Shown here: piece after piece, positions 36,870 through 46,017 of the stretch | Position numbering within the stretch: the stretch's first letter is position 1 | Layout: each line of letters opens with the position of its first letter | Assembly (NCBI RefSeq): GCF_016623495.1 | Contig: NZ_JAEHHL010000001.1 | Span: forward strand, 868,001 to 932,000 | Direction: 5' to 3' | DNA length: 64,000 nt | Source of the DNA: Thermohalobaculum xanthum | GTDB lineage: Bacteria; Pseudomonadota; Alphaproteobacteria; Rhodobacterales; Rhodobacteraceae | Position numbers and translations under genes: made by a program | The notes under the pieces: model-generated | The model's input: the letters and a program-made list of their open reading frames with translations, nothing else | Told to the model about the DNA's origin: nothing | Databases searched by the model: none

Positions 36870-37997
36870 TCAGTTCCCCGAGAGGGTCCGGACCGAGGCG
36901 GAGAAGCCGACCAGCGGCGCGATCGACTGCATGACCTTCTGCCACTGCACGAAGGGCGCGTTGGTAACGAACAGCGTGTCGCGGTCACGCAGGCGGAAAT
37001 CGCGGGCGACGAACATGCCGCCCGGCTTGGTCATGTCGACGACATAGGCGATGCGCGTGCCCTGTGGGGCTGCCTCGACGCCCTCGAGCGCCAGCACGCG
37101 GGCGGCGACCTCGGGCAGTTCCTCGCGGAACAGGAAGACACCCGTCGGGTCCGCGATCTGGTCGATCAGGCCGCCCGCGCGAGCCATCGCCTCGGTCAGC
37201 GTGACGTCGCGACTTGGGAAGGGAACCAGCGACTGACCGCCAACCGCGCCGAGGATGGTGAAGACCCGCCGGTCACGCTCGGCGATCACCGAGTCGCCCG
37301 GGCGCAGCGCGACGTTCAGCGCCGGGTTGTCATAGAGGTCTTGCACCCAGATCTCGCCCTCGTGCCCGTTGCGACGCAGGCTGAGGAGAATGACCTCGGG
37401 ATCCTCGCGGATGCCGCCGGCGCGCGCCAGCATCGGCAGCAGCCGGTTGGTCGAGCGCTCGATCGGGTAGAGCCCCGGCGCGTTGACCGCCCCCTGCACG
37501 CTGACGCGCCGGCCGTTCGAACTGACCGGCTGCACGTCGACCTGCGGGTTGAGCGTCTTTTCGGCCAGCGACGTCTGGATCGCGTCGCGAAGCTCGCTCA
37601 CCGTGCGGCCCGCGGCCCGGACCGGTCCGACATAGGGCACAAAGACCATGCCGCGCTCGTCGACCATGACATTGGGCAGCGGCGTCGCGCCCACGCCCTG
37701 CGGGCTCAGCAGCCCCTCGTCCACGCTTTCCCAGATGGTGATGCTGAGCACGTCGTCGCGGGCGATGCGGTCGACATCCTCGGCGGGCTGGTCGAGGAAC
37801 GCCTTGGCGAAGCCGCGCCGCTCGTCGATCATGGTTGCGGCAACCACGTCGGGCGTCACGCTGACCACGCTGAAGGGCAGCGGCGCATTCTCGGTCGTCG
37901 TGAGTTCGCTGTAGTAGGGGCCGCTGCGCGGCAATTCGCACCCCGCCAGCCCCAGCGAAATGGCGGCCGCCAGCAGCACCCGCGTCGATCGCATCAT
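36870..37997 (-). CDS. polysaccharide export outer-membrane lipoprotein (Wza-like)
   Basis: 375-residue predicted outer-membrane lipoprotein of the polysaccharide export family. The lipobox LAGC is at about residues 17-20. The Poly_export domain follows (ARDDVLSITIWESVDEG, VFVPYVGPVRAAGRTVSELRDAI), then SLBB-type segments (VSVQGAVNAPGLYPIE, RVFTILGAVGG). The start MMR follows a GAGGG site. No wzb/wzc, flippase or glycosyltransferase genes are nearby, so it is isolated from a capsule locus. It sits between ribD and ribE on the opposite strand. Confidence 0.9.
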   Translation of the reverse strand: MMRSTRVLLAAAISLGLAGCELPRSGPYYSELTTTENAPLPFSVVSVTPDVVAATMIDERRGFAKAFLDQPAEDVDRIARDDVLSITIWESVDEGLLSPQGVGATPLPNVMVDERGMVFVPYVGPVRAAGRTVSELRDAIQTSLAEKTLNPQVDVQPVSSNGRRVSVQGAVNAPGLYPIERSTNRLLPMLARAGGIREDPEVILLSLRRNGHEGEIWVQDLYDNPALNVALRPGDSVIAERDRRVFTILGAVGGQSLVPFPSRDVTLTEAMARAGGLIDQIADPTGVFLFREELPEVAARVLALEGVEAAPQGTRIAYVVDMTKPGGMFVARDFRLRDRDTLFVTNAPFVQWQKVMQSIAPLVGFSASVRTLSGN

Positions 37998-38271
37998 CCC
38001 TCGTTCTCCTGCTCGGACCCGCAGCCGGGTCTCGCCTGTCATTGGCGCGCGGCGCCCCCCACTGGCCCGGAGCGCTGCCCGGACGGACGCCTTCGCCGCG
38101 TGCGCGCGGCACACTAGACCAAAGCGCCGCCAAGTCCCAGAGCAGCGATGCAACACTCGCGCATGCCGCCGCCCGCTCCGCGCTCCGGATCGCGGGGCTT
38201 GTTCGGGCGGGCGCCAGATTGTAACGCTGGCCGCGACGCGGATGGCGCCGCGAACCGAAGGGAGCCTGCTC

Positions 38272-38871
38272 ATGTTCACCGGAATCGTGCGCGAGGTGGG
38301 ACGCGTCCTGGCCGTATCCGAGGTCGGGGACACGCGGCTCGAGATCGCCTGCGCCCGCCCCGCCGGCCAGATCGAGATCGGCGCTTCCATCGCCTGCAAC
38401 GGCATCTGCCTGACGGTCGTCGAGAAGGGCCAGCGCGAGGGCCAGAACTGGTTCGCGGTCGAGGCCTCGGCCGAGACGCGCGCACGCACCACGCTTGGCA
38501 CCTGGAAGGCTGGCGACGCGGTGAACCTCGAGCCAGCGCTTCGCGTCGGCGACGAACTTGGCGGGCATATCGTCTCGGGCCATGTCGACGGGCTGGGGCG
38601 GATCGTGGCGATCCGGCCCGAGGGCGCCTCGCACCGCGTGACGATCGAGGCCCCCGCAGCGCTGGCGAAGTTCCTTGCCGAGAAGGGCTCGATCGCGGTG
38701 GACGGCATCTCGCTGACGATCAACGAGGTCGATGGCAGCCGCTTCGGGGTCAACATCATCCCGCACACCTGGGAGGTGACCAGCCTCAAGGGCAAGGGCG
38801 TGGGCTCGGACGTCAATCTTGAGGCCGACCTGATGGCGCGCTACGTGGCGCGGCTGCGTGAGGCGGGATGA
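38272..38871 (+). CDS. ribE: riboflavin synthase alpha chain
   Basis: Final step: dismutation of two 6,7-dimethyl-8-ribityllumazine molecules. 199 residues with two lumazine-binding beta-barrel repeats; each starts with the typical pattern (MFTGIVREVGRV at residue 1, GHIVSGHVDGLGRI at about 98). The ATG follows AAGGGAGCC, a usable ribosome site. No FMN riboswitch was recognised upstream. It lies between two minus-strand genes and so has its own promoter. Confidence 0.97.
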   Translation: MFTGIVREVGRVLAVSEVGDTRLEIACARPAGQIEIGASIACNGICLTVVEKGQREGQNWFAVEASAETRARTTLGTWKAGDAVNLEPALRVGDELGGHIVSGHVDGLGRIVAIRPEGASHRVTIEAPAALAKFLAEKGSIAVDGISLTINEVDGSRFGVNIIPHTWEVTSLKGKGVGSDVNLEADLMARYVARLREAG

Positions 38872-38908
38872 GCTGCCCCGGCGCCGGGCTTAGGTCAGCA
38901 GCCACCGC

Positions 38909-39436
38909 TCAGGGCGCCCATAGCTCGGGCCGCTGCCATGGCCGCGGCACGACCAGCGTGCCCGTCAGGCACTGATCGTTGCCGCCAAGCCCGAGCGACT
39001 GCCAAGCACCGCGCCATTCGGACGGGATCGGACAGGGCGGGACCACGCCCGCGTCCGGGGCAAACCCGAAACGCCGGTAATATGCAGGATCGCCGAGGAC
39101 GTAGACGCGGCTAAAGCCCTGCCCCGCCAGGCGTTGCAGGCCGGCGCGGACGATCCGCGTGCCTGTGCCCTGTCCCTGACGGGCCGGGGCGACGGCGAGT
39201 GGTCCCAGCAGGGCGACGCGATAGTCCCCGCCGGATACCGCACAGGTCGTGAAGATGCCATGCCCCACCATCTCCGTACCGACGAGGCCGACCAGCGAAA
39301 GAACGTCGTCAGGGCGACCGAGCAGATCGGCGATCAGCGAGAGCAGATCCTCCTCGGGAAAGGCGGCAGTGTAGAGCGCGTCGATCGCGGCGCGGTCGCC
39401 GGCATCGCTCTCGCGAATCTCGAGGCTCTCTGTCAT
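38909..39436 (-). CDS. GNAT family N-acetyltransferase
   Basis: 175-residue acetyl-CoA-dependent transferase. The acetyl-CoA-binding motif A is LGPLAVAPARQGQGTGTRIV, and motif B contains VYVLGDPAYYRRFGF, the arrangement of the YhbS-like subgroup. The ATG at 39436 is preferred over a further upstream Met. It is on the strand opposite the rib genes and breaks the ribE-ribB order. Substrate unknown. Confidence 0.88.
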   Translation of the reverse strand: MTESLEIRESDAGDRAAIDALYTAAFPEEDLLSLIADLLGRPDDVLSLVGLVGTEMVGHGIFTTCAVSGGDYRVALLGPLAVAPARQGQGTGTRIVRAGLQRLAGQGFSRVYVLGDPAYYRRFGFAPDAGVVPPCPIPSEWRGAWQSLGLGGNDQCLTGTLVVPRPWQRPELWAP

Positions 39437-39743
39437 CGGGCTCCCCGGCCAGCGGCTCGGCACGCGCGACCCTGCCGACGAGGATCAACGTTCCACGCGA
39501 AGGATACGACCAGGATGGCGTCATGTCCGCGGGGCGAAAGATCGTGGTCGGGGTCGTGCCATGGCGCGCGTGCCGGATGGGAGCCGAGACGCCTCGCGCG
39601 GCCGGGCTTAGACACGCAGGCCGGCCAAATGGAAACCCTTCCTCGACTTCATGGAGGCCGCCGCCCCGCTCGCCACTGGAAATCGTCCGCGGTCCGGGTT
39701 AAGTGCGCCTCGACGATACCGCGAGCCGGAGCCCCGAGCCCTC
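39437..39743. other. 307-bp interval upstream of ribB
   Basis: No credible ORF. It must hold the ribB-ribH-nusB promoter and the divergent GNAT promoter. I looked for FMN riboswitch blocks and found none. No strong hairpin or promoter pair was called. Confidence 0.5.
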
Positions 39744-40862
39744 ATGTCCGACACCGACTGGACCGACGCCATCTCCCCCATCTCCGAGATCATCGAGGAG
39801 GCGCGGAACGGGCGCATGACGATCCTCGTGGACCACGAGGACCGCGAGAACGAGGGCGACCTGATCATTCCCGCCCAGATGGCGACGCCAGATGCCGTGA
39901 ACTTCATGGCCATGCATGGCCGCGGGCTGATCTGCCTTGCCATGCCGGGCGAGCGGGTCGACGCGCTGGGGCTGCCGCTGATGTCCTCGAACAACCGCTC
40001 GCGCCACGAGACGGCCTTCACCGTGTCGATCGAGGCGCGCGAGGGGGTGACCACCGGCATCTCGGCGCATGACCGGGCACATACGATCGCGGTGGCGATC
40101 GACCCGCGTTCGGTGCCCGCCGACATCGCGACGCCGGGGCATGTCTTCCCGCTGCGCGCGCGCGAGGGCGGAGTGCTGGTCCGCGCGGGCCATACCGAGG
40201 CGGCCGTCGACATCGCTCGGCTGGCCGGGCTGACGCCCGCTGGCGTGATCTGCGAGATCATGAAGGACGACGGCACCATGGCGCGGCTGCCGGACCTCGT
40301 GGCCTTCGCCCAGCGCCACGGGCTCAAGATCGGCACGATCTCGGACCTGATCGCCTATCGCCGCCGTCACGACAACCTGGTGCAGGACGTGGACGAGGTG
40401 GAGATCACCTCGATGATCGGCGGCACCTGGCGGCTGAGGGTGTTCCGCGACTCGCCCGACGGGGGCGAGCACTATGCCCTGATCAAGGGGCGGGTCGACG
40501 ACGGCAAGCCCGCGCTGGTGCGGATGCATGTGCTTGACCCGCTCGAGGACGTGATCGCGCTGCATCCCGAGCGCGCGACCCAGGTGCCCGATTCGATGGC
40601 CGCCGTCGCGGCCGAAGGGCGCGGCGCGGTGGTGATGCTGCGCGACAGCTCGCCCACCGCGATCTCGGACCGGCTGAGGCCACGCACCGATCCGGGGCCG
40701 AAGCAACTGCGCCAGTACGGTGTCGGCGCACAGATCCTGCTCAACCTCGGGATCACCGAGATGATCCTGCTGACAAACTCGCCCGCGCCCAAGGTCGTGG
40801 GCCTCAACGGCTACGGGCTCTCGATCGTCGAGACCCGGCCGATCCCCCGGCGCGGAGGCTGA
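39744..40862 (+). CDS. ribB: 3,4-dihydroxy-2-butanone-4-phosphate synthase with degenerate GTP cyclohydrolase II domain
   Basis: 372-residue two-domain protein. The N-terminal RibB domain keeps its key motifs: acidic loop DHEDRENEGDLI, TTGISAHDRAHTI and GHTEAAVDI. The C-terminal half aligns with RibA (LNLGITEMILLTNSPAPKVVGLNGYGLSIVE) but contains no Cys, so the three zinc-binding cysteines of active GTP cyclohydrolase II are missing. This matches the RibBX-type variant of Proteobacteria. A genuine RibA must be elsewhere. It is followed by ribH after 3 nt, then nusB. Confidence 0.95.
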   Translation: MSDTDWTDAISPISEIIEEARNGRMTILVDHEDRENEGDLIIPAQMATPDAVNFMAMHGRGLICLAMPGERVDALGLPLMSSNNRSRHETAFTVSIEAREGVTTGISAHDRAHTIAVAIDPRSVPADIATPGHVFPLRAREGGVLVRAGHTEAAVDIARLAGLTPAGVICEIMKDDGTMARLPDLVAFAQRHGLKIGTISDLIAYRRRHDNLVQDVDEVEITSMIGGTWRLRVFRDSPDGGEHYALIKGRVDDGKPALVRMHVLDPLEDVIALHPERATQVPDSMAAVAAEGRGAVVMLRDSSPTAISDRLRPRTDPGPKQLRQYGVGAQILLNLGITEMILLTNSPAPKVVGLNGYGLSIVETRPIPRRGG

Positions 40863-40865
40863 TCG

Positions 40866-41402
40866 ATGGTCAAGACCGAGTCCGAAGGGCTGCCGCTCCC
40901 GCGCCTGACCCCTGCCCCGCGCGTGCTGATCGTGGTCGCGCCCTTCTACCGCGCCATCGCCGACGGGCTCCTGGCCGGTGCGCGCGCCGTGCTGGACGAG
41001 GCCGGTGCGGCGCCGGAGGTCATCGAGGTGCCCGGCGCGCTGGAGATCCCGCCCGCGATCCGCCTCGCCGCCGAGAGCGGCCGATACGAAGGCTATGTCG
41101 CGCTGGGCTGCGTGATCCGCGGCGAGACCACGCATTACGACACCGTGTGCAACGACAGCTCGCGCGGGCTGATGCTGCTGGGCGTCGAGAGGGGGCTTTG
41201 CATCGGCAACGGCATCCTGACCTGCGAGAACATGGCGCAGGCCGAGGCGCGGGCGAATCCGGCCGACATGGACAAGGGCGGCGGCGCTGCCGCGGCGGCA
41301 GTGCACATGATCGCGCTGGCGCGCCGCTTTCGCGCCGGCCCGTCGGGGCCTTCCGCCGACGTGATGACGGCCGCGGTCGCGGCCAGCACGCGGACCGCAT
41401 GA
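40866..41402 (+). CDS. ribH: 6,7-dimethyl-8-ribityllumazine synthase
   Basis: Condenses the 3,4-dihydroxy-2-butanone phosphate made by RibB with the pyrimidine made by RibD. 178 residues. Signature motifs are IEVPGALEIPPAI and GYVALGCVIRGETTHYDTVCNDSSRGLM with the catalytic His in HYD, followed by NGILTCENMAQAEARA. It starts 3 nt after ribB and its stop overlaps the nusB ATG (ATGA). Confidence 0.97.
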   Translation: MVKTESEGLPLPRLTPAPRVLIVVAPFYRAIADGLLAGARAVLDEAGAAPEVIEVPGALEIPPAIRLAAESGRYEGYVALGCVIRGETTHYDTVCNDSSRGLMLLGVERGLCIGNGILTCENMAQAEARANPADMDKGGGAAAAAVHMIALARRFRAGPSGPSADVMTAAVAASTRTA

Positions 41403-41884
41403 TGCCGTCGCGCGCGCACACCGAGGGCCGGCTGGCCCGCTCCGCCGCGCGGCTCGCGGCCGTGCAGGCGCTCTACCAGATGGAGATCACCGGCACCGAC
41501 TGGAAGTCGGTCCGCCGCGAGTTCGAAACCCACCGGCTGGGCGCCGAGATCGATGGCGAGCAGTATCGCGAGGCCGATGTCGACCTGTTCCGTGACATCC
41601 TAGAGGGCGTGGTCGCGCGCCAGGCTGCGATCGACCAGTTGACCGATCGCGCGCTGATCGAGAAATGGCCGCTCGGCCGCGTGGACGCGACGCTGCGCGC
41701 GATCTTCCGCGCGGCAGGCCACGAGCTGATCTCGCGCAGCGACATTCCGCCGAAGGTGAGCATCGGGGAATATGTCGATGTAACGAAAGCATTCTTCTCG
41801 GAAGGGAAGGAGGCGAAGTTCGTCAACGCCGTGCTCGACCACATGGCCCGCGAAGTCCGCGCGGCGGACATGCAGCCCCGCTGA
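41399..41884 (+). CDS. nusB: transcription antitermination factor NusB
   Basis: 161-residue all-helical RNA-binding protein working with NusE in rRNA antitermination. The N-terminal helix SAARLAAVQALYQMEIT and the C-terminal EYVDVTKAFFSEGKEAKFVNAVLD are diagnostic. It has two consecutive ATGs; the first (41399) overlaps the ribH stop as ATGA. The ribH-nusB pairing is conserved widely. Confidence 0.97.
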   Translation: MMPSRAHTEGRLARSAARLAAVQALYQMEITGTDWKSVRREFETHRLGAEIDGEQYREADVDLFRDILEGVVARQAAIDQLTDRALIEKWPLGRVDATLRAIFRAAGHELISRSDIPPKVSIGEYVDVTKAFFSEGKEAKFVNAVLDHMAREVRAADMQPR

Positions 41885-42007
41885 CGCAGGCGGCATGGCC
41901 CGCCCTGCGCGAACGGATGACGCCGATCGCAAGCCCTGCACCGCGCGCAACCCTGCCCGTCGTCTCGTCGCATTGCGTGCAGCGGCGGCAGGCACTAGAC
42001 GGACCAC

Positions 42008-43225
42008 ATGACCGAGCTGTGCATCTCGACACCGCATGACGACGGCCGCGCCCGGCGCGCGGTCGCGATCCTCGCCTGGGCGCAGTCGGTGCTGGGCGCG
42101 CAACTGCCTGTGCACTTCATCCTGGGCGGCCTGGTCGGGGCGATGCTGGCCGAGAACAAGGCGCTGGCCACCGTTCCCATCTCGATGACGGTGCTGGGCT
42201 CGATGCTGGCGGCACCGCTGATGTCGCTGCTGATGGGCCGACTCGGGCGCCGGGTCGGCTTCGCACTGGGTGCCCTGGCGGGGACGGCGGGTGCCGCGCT
42301 GGCAGTCCACGCGATCGCGCAGAAGGATTTCGTACTTTTCTGCGCCGCTGCAGCTTTGACCGGCATCTACATGGCCTGTCACAACTTCTACCGCTTCGCG
42401 GCTGCTGACATGGCAAGCCCCGATTTTCGGCCCAAGGCTATCTCTTACGTCATGGCGGGCGGGCTGATCGCGGCCCTGCTGGGACCCGAACTGGTCATCT
42501 GGTTCCAGGACGCGATGGAGCCGATTCCCTTCGCCGGCGCCTACCGCGCCGTGATCGTGCTGAACCTTGTCGGCGTGCTGCCGGTGATGTTCCTCGACAT
42601 CCCCAGACCCGCGCGACGCGCGCGGGGCGAGAGCGCCGGGCGGCCCTGGTCCGAGATCCTCGCCGACCGGCGGGTCGTGGTCGCCATGCTCTGCGCGATG
42701 GTGTCCTACGCCCTGATGAACCTGGTGATGACATCGACGCCGCTGGCGATGATCGGTTGCGGCTTCGGCACGCCCGATGCGGCCGGCGTGGTGCGGCTGC
42801 ACGTGCTGGCGATGTATGCGCCGAGCTTCTTCACCGGGCCGGTGATCGCCCGCTTCGGCGCGCCGCGGGTGATCGCGGCGGGGCTCGCCTGCCTGGCGCT
42901 CGCGTCGATGGTCGCGCTGGCCGGCATCGAGATCGAGCACTTCACCGCGGCGCTGATCCTGCTGGGCATCGGCTGGAACTTCGGTTTCATCGGCGCGACG
43001 TCGATGCTGGCGGGCGCGCATCTGCCCGAGGAACGAGCCCGGGTCCAGGGCCTGAACGATTTCCTCGTGATGGGCTTGGTCACGGCCGCGTCGTTCGGGT
43101 CGGGCGCGCTGATGGCATCGTTCGGCTGGATGGCCGTGAACCTCGCCATGCTGCCCTTCCTGACGGCGGCCGGCGCGGCCCTGATCTGGCTCGTGCTACG
43201 CGAAGGCGTGCGGGTCCGCGCCTGA
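42008..43225 (+). CDS. major facilitator superfamily transporter
   Basis: 405-residue inner-membrane carrier with about 12 hydrophobic segments. The typical MFS loop motif after TM2 appears as MGRLGRRVGFALGA, and the halves are joined by a basic loop (PARRARGESAGRPW). Met-rich helices such as SMTVLGSMLAAPLMSLLMG are seen. It follows nusB by 123 bp and converges with bamE. Substrate and direction are unknown. Confidence 0.87.
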   Translation: MTELCISTPHDDGRARRAVAILAWAQSVLGAQLPVHFILGGLVGAMLAENKALATVPISMTVLGSMLAAPLMSLLMGRLGRRVGFALGALAGTAGAALAVHAIAQKDFVLFCAAAALTGIYMACHNFYRFAAADMASPDFRPKAISYVMAGGLIAALLGPELVIWFQDAMEPIPFAGAYRAVIVLNLVGVLPVMFLDIPRPARRARGESAGRPWSEILADRRVVVAMLCAMVSYALMNLVMTSTPLAMIGCGFGTPDAAGVVRLHVLAMYAPSFFTGPVIARFGAPRVIAAGLACLALASMVALAGIEIEHFTAALILLGIGWNFGFIGATSMLAGAHLPEERARVQGLNDFLVMGLVTAASFGSGALMASFGWMAVNLAMLPFLTAAGAALIWLVLREGVRVRA

Positions 43226-43269
43226 ACGGGGACCTGCAGCCGCGCGGGCCCGTGCCGTGGCCGGAGGCC

Positions 43270-43722
43270 TTATTGGTCTTGGAGAACCTGATCCGCCGAG
43301 ATGTTGCCGATGTTGCCGAGCAGCTGCTGGAGCACCGTCAGGTCGCGGCCACGCGTGGGCGTGGTCCGGGTCTCGAGGTCGACCAACCGGCCGTCGTCGA
43401 GCCCGTAGCGGTTGATCGCGGTCACGGTATCGTTTTCGTCGAAGGCGATGGCCACGATGCGCCGGTCGGTCACCTTCGGTTCGTGCCAGGTCAGCCGCTC
43501 GACGGTGCTGGACACATAATACCAGCCTTCATCGGTGAAGACGCCATCGAGACCGGGGCGGCCGATCTTGCGGCGAACCGAGCCGCGCGTGTCCTGGCCG
43601 ACGGCAATCTCGGAAAGCTGCTCGTCCGGGGGGGCGAAACCATGCGTGCTTATCACCGGCGAGCAGCCGAGGATCGCGGCCCCAAGAGCCATCGCGCACG
43701 TCAGATGTCCGAACCGCGTCAT
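43270..43722 (-). CDS. bamE: outer-membrane assembly lipoprotein BamE (SmpA/OmlA)
   Basis: 150-residue lipoprotein of the BAM complex. The lipobox ILGC puts the acylated Cys at about residue 20. The SmpA/OmlA core follows: LSEIAVGQDTRGSVRRKIGRPGLDGVFTDEGWYYVSST and TDRRIVAIAFDENDTVTAINRYGLDDG. It is divergent from the DUF177-rpmF operon, a conserved alphaproteobacterial arrangement. Confidence 0.92.
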   Translation of the reverse strand: MTRFGHLTCAMALGAAILGCSPVISTHGFAPPDEQLSEIAVGQDTRGSVRRKIGRPGLDGVFTDEGWYYVSSTVERLTWHEPKVTDRRIVAIAFDENDTVTAINRYGLDDGRLVDLETRTTPTRGRDLTVLQQLLGNIGNISADQVLQDQ

Positions 43723-43862
43723 GCCTGTGGTCCCTCGTTCACGTGGTTTCCCCTACCCCGCGTCTGGACTAAATTCAAGCGACGCGCTAGCCCGGTGGAA
43801 GAAGACCGCAGCACCCACGGCGCGCGCCGGCCGCCCGCGGACACCAATCACGGAGAGGCCCG

Positions 43863-44453
43863 ATGACCGATCCCCTTGAGCCCGACCTCCGCCCCCTGCC
43901 GCTGAGCCGGAAAGTGCCGGTCGCAAGTCTCTCTGCCGAGGCTGAAACGCCGGTATCGCTGGTGCCCGACGCCGCCGAGCTCGACCGGCTCGCGCAGTTC
44001 ATGGGGATCAAGTCGCTCTCGGATGTCGCCCTCGAAGGCGGCATCGCGGCGTATGGGCGCAAGGGCTGGCGGCTCGATGCGCGGCTGAAGGCGCGGGTCG
44101 GCCAGGTCTGCGTCGTCACGCTCGAGCCGATTGAGACGGATGTCGATTCGCCGGTGCGGCGCGCGTTCCAGCCCGGCGCCGAGCGGCCAGGCGTGATCGC
44201 GATCAACATCGGCGAGAGCGGCGATGAAGGCGAGGAGGAACCGCCCGAGCCGTTGGGCGAGGATATCGACCTTGGGGCGATCCTGGTCGAGGAGCTTGCG
44301 CTGGCAATCGACCCCTATCCCCGCGCGCCCGGTGCCGAGCTGGGGACCATGTCTCGAACGCCGCCGGGTGCCGCGCCGCTGGACCCTGAGGCGGAGAAGC
44401 CATTTGCCAAGCTCGCCAGCCTGCGGGCGCGTCTTGCCGGAGAGTCGGATTGA
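43863..44453 (+). CDS. DUF177 (YceD-like) protein
   Basis: 196-residue cytosolic protein of the DUF177/YceD family, in E. coli linked to 23S rRNA metabolism and often upstream of rpmF as here. The central VCVVTLEPIETDVDSPVRRAF block has the conserved Cys, and the acidic region GDEGEEEPPEPLGEDIDLGAILVEEL is characteristic. The ATG follows GGAGAGG. Function remains inferred from the genomic pairing. Confidence 0.88.
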   Translation: MTDPLEPDLRPLPLSRKVPVASLSAEAETPVSLVPDAAELDRLAQFMGIKSLSDVALEGGIAAYGRKGWRLDARLKARVGQVCVVTLEPIETDVDSPVRRAFQPGAERPGVIAINIGESGDEGEEEPPEPLGEDIDLGAILVEELALAIDPYPRAPGAELGTMSRTPPGAAPLDPEAEKPFAKLASLRARLAGESD

Positions 44454-44470
44454 CGGTGGGAAAAAAGCAC

Positions 44471-44498
44471 TTGCCCCGGCGTCGAAAGCGAGTATTTT
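44471..44498 (+). promoter_or_regulatory. candidate promoter of rpmF
   Basis: TTGCCC (44471-44476), 16-bp spacer, TATTTT (44493-44498), just after the DUF177 stop. It would give rpmF its own transcript with a leader of about 120 nt. Confidence 0.5.
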
Positions 44499-44627
44499 CC
44501 GCGTCTCGTTCACCGGAGAGCCGAACCGGGGCACCTTGCGGTGCCGCGGCGCCCTGTGCCGGGGAAAGTTACCGCGATATCGCGCGCCCGCGAGTGGCGC
44601 CAGTGCGACAAGAGCAGAGGTTAGATC

Positions 44628-44834
44628 ATGGCAGTCCCTCAGAACCGGAAAACGCGGTCGAAGCGCGGGATGCGCCGCAGCCACGACGCGCTGAAAGCGG
44701 TGGCCTCGAACGAGTGCCCGAACTGCGGCGAGCTGAAGCTTCCGCACCACGTCTGCGGTGCTTGCGGTCACTACCGCGATCGCGAGGTCGTGGCTGCGGT
44801 GACCGACGTCGATCTCGACGAAGACGCCGCCTGA
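44628..44834 (+). CDS. rpmF: ribosomal protein L32
   Basis: 68-residue large-subunit protein. The N-terminus [20 protein letters not shown] is universal. Two Cys pairs (CPNC and CGAC) make this the zinc-binding (C+) form. It may be read from its own promoter and from the DUF177 gene. Confidence 0.98.
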   Translation: MAVPQNRKTRSKRGMRRSHDALKAVASNECPNCGELKLPHHVCGACGHYRDREVVAAVTDVDLDEDAA

Positions 44835-44864
44835 ACGCATTTGCCGGCTGTCCCGGCGCCTTGC

Positions 44865-44898
44865 GGCCCGCCGCCCGTGAAGGGCGTTGCGGGCCTTT
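44865..44898 (+). terminator. hairpin between rpmF and plsX
   Basis: GGCCCGC (44865-44871) pairs with GCGGGCC (44889-44895), with an inner CGCCC/GGGCG helix, followed by TTT. It could be a weak terminator that lowers plsX expression relative to rpmF. Confidence 0.5.
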
Positions 44899-44913
44899 GA
44901 GTCGATAAACCAC

Positions 44914-46017
44914 ATGACCCGCGCACGCGTGATCTCCGTTGATGCGATGGGGGGGGACAAGGGGCCCGCTCCCGTCCTCGGTGGGCTGAACCGGGCGCTG
45001 CGGGAATCGCCGGACCTTCGCTTCATCCTGCATGGCGACGAGGCCGAGCTTGCGCGTTTCCTGCGCAAACGCTCGTTCGCGGCGCTGCGTGCGCGCATCG
45101 AGCTGCGCCACACCGCAGATGTCGTGCGCATGGCCGACAAGCCGTCGCGCGCCCTGCGCGAGCATCGCGGCAGCTCGATGTGGAACGCCATAGAGACGGT
45201 GAAGAAGGGCGAGGCGGCCGCGGTCGTGTCCTCGGGCAATACCGGCGCGCTGATGGCGATGTCGGTGCTGCTGTTGCGCAAGGCCCCCGGCATTGACCGC
45301 CCAGCGATCGCGGTGCACTGGCCGTCGAGCGCGCCGCATGGATACAACACCGTGCTGGACATGGGCGCCGACATCCGGGCGGATGCGCGCAACCTGGTGC
45401 AATACGCCGTCATGGGCGCGGAATATGCCCGGATCAATTTCGGTCTCGAGCGTCCACGGGTCGGCATTCTCAACGTCGGCACCGAGGCGACCAAGGGCCG
45501 CCACGATCTGCGCGAAGCGCTCGACATCCTTCTCGCCGTGTCGGCCGAGGATGATGCCGGATTCGAATGCGTGGGCTTCGTCGAGGGCACGCAGATGTTC
45601 GCCAAGGGCGTCGACGTCTTCGTGACCGATGGCTTCACCGGCAATGTCGCGCTGAAGACCGCCGAGGCGACGGCCGCCTTCATTCGCGCGGGACTGCGCG
45701 AAGCGTTCCAGCACACGGTGCTTTCGCGTCTTGCGGCGCTTGTGGCGATGACCTCGCTCAAGCGCTTTGCGCGGCGCATCGACCCCCGCCGGGTGAACGG
45801 AGGCGTCTTTCTTGGCCTCAACGGCGCGGTGATCAAGAGCCATGGCAGCGCCGACGCCGTCGGCTTCGAGGCCGCCGTGGGGCTTGCCGCGCGCATGGCT
45901 GCAACCGATTTCGCCACCGGCGTCGAGCAGCGGCTCGCCCGGATCAACAGCATGACGGCCGAGGAGCGCGCGCAGCACGCAGCCCGGCATTCGACCGAGC
46001 GAGGAGCCGACGAATGA
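44914..46017 (+). CDS. plsX: phosphate acyltransferase PlsX
   Basis: Makes acyl-phosphate from acyl-ACP for phospholipid synthesis. 367 residues. The N-terminal [16 protein letters not shown], the central [12 protein letters not shown] and the [15 protein letters not shown] block are diagnostic. The fabH ATG overlaps its stop. Part of the conserved rpmF-plsX-fabH cluster. Confidence 0.97.
   Translation: MTRARVISVDAMGGDKGPAPVLGGLNRALRESPDLRFILHGDEAELARFLRKRSFAALRARIELRHTADVVRMADKPSRALREHRGSSMWNAIETVKKGEAAAVVSSGNTGALMAMSVLLLRKAPGIDRPAIAVHWPSSAPHGYNTVLDMGADIRADARNLVQYAVMGAEYARINFGLERPRVGILNVGTEATKGRHDLREALDILLAVSAEDDAGFECVGFVEGTQMFAKGVDVFVTDGFTGNVALKTAEATAAFIRAGLREAFQHTVLSRLAALVAMTSLKRFARRIDPRRVNGGVFLGLNGAVIKSHGSADAVGFEAAVGLAARMAATDFATGVEQRLARINSMTAEERAQHAARHSTERGADE

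Noticed and set aside
38000-39743. FMN riboswitch upstream of ribE or ribB
   Set aside because: I looked for the conserved FMN-element blocks and did not find them in either interval.
39699-41306. 535-residue minus-strand ORF
   Set aside because: Antisense shadow of ribB and ribH.
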